A stretch of DNA of 8,972 nt, from the NCBI GenBank assembly GCA_017885385.1, contig JAFNGF010000280.1:1-8972 (forward strand), given 5' to 3'. Positions 6,851 through 8,972 of this stretch are shown piece after piece. Position numbers and translations under genes: made by a program. Below the pieces are notes generated by a model. That model saw nothing but the letters and a program-made list of their open reading frames with translations. It was not told where the DNA came from and did not search any database. Source of the DNA: Planctomycetota bacterium. GTDB lineage: Bacteria; Planctomycetota; Phycisphaerae; Sedimentisphaerales; Anaerobacaceae. Each line of letters begins with the position of its first letter. Position 1 is the first letter of the stretch.

Positions 6851-7327
6851 ATGAAAAGCCGGGAATCAAAATACGGCATGACGCTCGTGGAGATGTTGAT
6901 TGTAGTGGCGATGATTGCGATGCTGGCCACTATCGTAATCGCCGTCGCCGCACGGATCGGCAGTCAGGTGAAAGAAAAAGGCCTCCAAAATATCTTTTCG
7001 CTGCTTGAAAGTGCGCTGCAGGAATATTACGAGTATTGGAACGTATTCCCTGATCCAAATAAACCGCCCTATTTGACGCACTCGGCAGCCCTTTATGGCC
7101 AGCTCCAGGGGACGCCAAGCTCGCGCAAAATACTGGAGAACATTGATACCTCGTTAATAAAGAACAACCCTGCCGCCGTTGGTATGCCGCAGATATACGA
7201 CGTATGGGGAATATTGCTGGATTATAGATATGTCCCCGGCGACACGTTCCCGGAGTTAATATCAGCGGGCCCCGATAAGGCATTTGCCACCGCTGACGAC
7301 ATAAGCAGCAAAAAGAAAAAGCAATAA
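6851..7327 (+). CDS. Short GspG-like pseudopilin
   Basis: A type II secretion major-pseudopilin-like or type IV pilin-like protein of 158 residues, close to the usual GspG size. The leader ends KYG, followed by MTLVEMLIVVAMIAMLATI: Met rather than Phe at mature +1, with Glu at +5 (E14). The C-terminal half has the GspG-type order of a VWG...YRY segment (118-126) followed by LISAGPDKAFATADDI, which corresponds to the calcium loop at the end of the two larger paralogs. It lacks their cysteine-containing blocks and has no cysteines. The tail ends in a Lys run encoded by the A-rich stretch at 7310-7323. No Shine-Dalgarno sequence precedes the ATG, and no upstream alternative start in frame is evident. 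Its stop overlaps the next start (TAATG, 7325-7329), so the two are probably translationally coupled. It is the best candidate here for a classical GspG. Confidence 0.85.
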   Translation: MKSRESKYGMTLVEMLIVVAMIAMLATIVIAVAARIGSQVKEKGLQNIFSLLESALQEYYEYWNVFPDPNKPPYLTHSAALYGQLQGTPSSRKILENIDTSLIKNNPAAVGMPQIYDVWGILLDYRYVPGDTFPELISAGPDKAFATADDISSKKKKQ

Positions 7328-8136
7328 TGAAGGCAAAATATAAACAATCCGGTCTTACGCTGATAGAGATAACGGTGGTTATCGTAGCAGCAGCGCTGCT
7401 TATGAGCCTGGCACTGCCGGCATTGCGCGCACTTTTGGACTCGTTTGAGTCTCAAGGCAGTGTAACAGGTATGGTAAGCTCGGCGTTGGCCTCAGCCCGC
7501 GCTATCGCTGCAAAAAATCAGAGATACGCCGGGATCAGATTTCAAAAAGCCTATCATCCTGAAGGTCCGCTCAAGGCGCCTCAATATCTGATCTTTATTG
7601 TGCAGGACCCGGATATGCTGGCTTATGCCTTTCGGGCAGTTCCGGGACTAAAGCCGATAAGACTGCCCGAAACAATAGGCGTGATGGATTTGCGACGCAG
7701 AACCAATATAGATCCAGTGTACTCGGGCGATGAACCGATTGATGATGACAGCAAGATTGATCAGCCCGCTGAGCTGCAGGATACAACCTCTTTTTCGATA
7801 ATTTTCTCGCCATCCGGAAAATTGGTGATACACGATGTGCGAGTTAGAAATAGGCACGGCATTTTTCGGCCGGCAAATCCGACCGAGTCCGCGGACGATA
7901 TCTTCAACTCTCAAGAAAACGTCATAAATTATAACACGGGCATGTTCATCCAGGATGACTACGCAGAATTGGGCCTGGGCAAAGAAGCAAGCCGCAACAG
8001 CTTTATTGTCTACGAAAAGCAGAAATTCAACCGAGCTTATGCCCAGGGTAGGGCCTGGTCGGAATACCTGGTAAAGCTGACGCCGGAAGCGATCTATATC
8101 AACCCTTATACCGGGACGATAATTTCGCCGCATTAG
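7327..8136 (+). CDS. GspH/FimT-like minor pseudopilin
   Basis: Predicted minor filament subunit, 269 residues. The prepilin signal is a 9-residue leader ending QSG, then LTLIEITVVIVAAALLMSLA, with Glu at mature +5 (E14) and a hydrophobic helix to about residue 30. Residues 48-72 (VSSALASARAIAAKNQRYAG, then IRF) match the GspH/FimT pattern of an amphipathic helix with an AR..A...N core leading into the first beta strand. The protein is longer than the usual 150-190 residues, mainly through a C-terminal region of unknown fold (about 150-269) with no cysteines. The start overlaps the previous stop by one base, and an A-rich purine run rather than a Shine-Dalgarno sequence lies upstream. Its place after a GspG-like gene and before a GspI-like gene matches canonical gsp order. 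Confidence 0.83.
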   Translation: MKAKYKQSGLTLIEITVVIVAAALLMSLALPALRALLDSFESQGSVTGMVSSALASARAIAAKNQRYAGIRFQKAYHPEGPLKAPQYLIFIVQDPDMLAYAFRAVPGLKPIRLPETIGVMDLRRRTNIDPVYSGDEPIDDDSKIDQPAELQDTTSFSIIFSPSGKLVIHDVRVRNRHGIFRPANPTESADDIFNSQENVINYNTGMFIQDDYAELGLGKEASRNSFIVYEKQKFNRAYAQGRAWSEYLVKLTPEAIYINPYTGTIISPH

Positions 8137-8143
8137 TAAATCT

Positions 8144-8896
8144 ATGAGCAGTAGAATTCTATACAAGGCGTTTTCTCTTACCGAGGTCCTTTTGGCCGTC
8201 GCTACACTTGCCATCGGAATGCTTTTCATAGCCGGCACGTTCTTGGCCGGCATCTATCTGACGACTGTGGCCGCAGAGCGAACAACAGCGGCAGTCGTAG
8301 CAGACGAGGCCTTTGCAAAGATAAAGCTCTACGGGATTAATCCCGCAGACCCCAATTTGTTTGTTGGACCACTCAGACGTTTTGAAGACGTTGCGGCCAG
8401 AAGACCTGTACCTGCGGAGGAATTCGCTTATCCCTCGACCCAAGTGGACATCTCGGAAAAACAGTATTACTGGTCGGCTCTTTGCCAGCATGTGGACCCA
8501 AACGGTGCCAGCCGACCCAGCAGACTCGTGCAGGTAACAGTTTTTGTCAGCAGAAAAACTGCCAGTGCGGCTTCATATCAAGGTGGCGCAGGAAGACCTA
8601 TTCCGATGACGGTACGTATTTTAGCCACACCCGGCAGCAATGTGCTCACAGGATTGCCTGTGGCCAATGCAACGTGGATCAATGATGGCTGCACGATTGT
8701 GGATGATAAAACAGGCCAAATATATCGTGTGCTACAACGACGTGATGCTGTTCCTGGTGCTTTCCCTGGACCTACCATTGAACTTGATAGGCCCTGGGAA
8801 GGTGCATTTGGCGACCGCGTTTGGGTGGTTCCTCCGCCAATCGGCGGCGGCAAGGACCCTTGTATAGCAGTATCTCAGAAAGTAATCAGATTCTAA
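8144..8896 (+). CDS. GspI/PilV-like minor pseudopilin with long C-terminal region
   Basis: Predicted minor filament subunit, 250 residues. The N-terminus YKA / FSLTEVLLAVATLAIGML is a prepilin signal with Ala at -1, Phe at +1 and Glu at +5 (E14), followed by a hydrophobic helix to about residue 40. The LLAVATLAIGM segment and the downstream A.....A..VADEAFAKIK helix resemble GspI/PilV. Standard GspI is about 120 residues; here a further ~130 residues follow, apparently beta-rich, with WINDGCTIVDDKTGQIYRV and a Pro/Gly-rich WVVPPPIGGGKDPC stretch. The gene starts 7 bases after the preceding stop with no Shine-Dalgarno sequence. The prepilin call is firm; the I/V assignment rests on gene order and helix style. 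Confidence 0.8.
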   Translation: MSSRILYKAFSLTEVLLAVATLAIGMLFIAGTFLAGIYLTTVAAERTTAAVVADEAFAKIKLYGINPADPNLFVGPLRRFEDVAARRPVPAEEFAYPSTQVDISEKQYYWSALCQHVDPNGASRPSRLVQVTVFVSRKTASAASYQGGAGRPIPMTVRILATPGSNVLTGLPVANATWINDGCTIVDDKTGQIYRVLQRRDAVPGAFPGPTIELDRPWEGAFGDRVWVVPPPIGGGKDPCIAVSQKVIRF

Positions 8897-8904
8897 CGTT
8901 TAAT

Positions 8905-8972
8905 ATGCGAAAAGCCTTTACTCTACTCGAGCTGGTAGTTGCTGTGGGGATCCTGGCGATGGTGCTGTCATT
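8905..8972 (+). CDS. Further prepilin-like protein, 5' end only (GspJ/PilW-like by position)
   Basis: The ATG at 8905 opens a frame that runs off the window after 22 codons: MRKA / FTLLELVVAVGILAMVLS. This is a complete prepilin signal with a 4-residue leader, Ala at -1, Phe at +1, Glu at +5 and the start of the hydrophobic helix. It begins 8 bases after the stop of the GspI-like gene and has no Shine-Dalgarno sequence. Following G-, H- and I-like genes, position suggests a GspJ-like subunit, but nothing in the visible residues distinguishes J from other minor pilins. Confidence 0.75.
   Translation, partial: MRKAFTLLELVVAVGILAMVLS

Noticed and set aside
7648..8253. 201-codon open frame on the minus strand across the GspH-like/GspI-like junction
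   Set aside because: Both + strand genes have clear prepilin N-termini; the antisense product has no coherent features.

Overview
The window is one side of a type IV filament locus, a mix of type IV pilus and type II secretion genes, all on the + strand. It most likely comes from a planctomycete, probably class Phycisphaerae. That placement rests on three things: a secreted protein with degenerate dockerin-like repeats, unusually large pseudopilins sharing a 'CGA.KL.EA..G.DLMGF.P.SDF' block, and weak or absent Shine-Dalgarno sequences at several genes. It is an inference from sequence style, not from a marker gene.

Layout. 2-559 is the 3' part of a PilT-type retraction ATPase. A 235-base gap (560-794) holds a weak hairpin and a good sigma-70-like promoter. 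Then come an extension/secretion ATPase of the PilB/GspE family (795-2558) and a PilC/GspF inner-membrane platform protein (2621-3922). A run of prepilin-like genes follows: a large GspG-like pseudopilin (3980-4840), a secreted dockerin-like protein (4910-5875), a second large pseudopilin paralogous to the first (5918-6817), a short GspG-like pseudopilin (6851-7327), a GspH/FimT-like protein (7327-8136), a GspI/PilV-like protein (8144-8896), and the first 22 codons of a further prepilin, probably GspJ-like (8905 to window end).

How they fit together. The PilB/GspE ATPase would drive assembly of the pseudopilins on the PilC/GspF platform, and the PilT protein could power disassembly. The order G-like, H-like, I-like, J-like matches the canonical gsp operon, while PilT belongs to pilus systems, so this could be either a T4P with several minor pilins or a T2SS-like exporter. 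Six prepilin-type N-termini are visible. The dockerin-like protein between the two large paralogs is a candidate exported substrate or filament-associated protein, but the sequence does not prove that. Gaps from pilB on are short (at most 69 bases), one junction is a TAATG overlap, and no convincing terminator was seen, so one operon from about position 759 is the simplest reading.

Nothing here is clearly a new defence or mobile system. I saw no tRNA, rRNA, CRISPR array, insertion sequence or phage gene. The most distinctive feature is the pair of large, cysteine-sharing pseudopilins flanking the dockerin-like gene.
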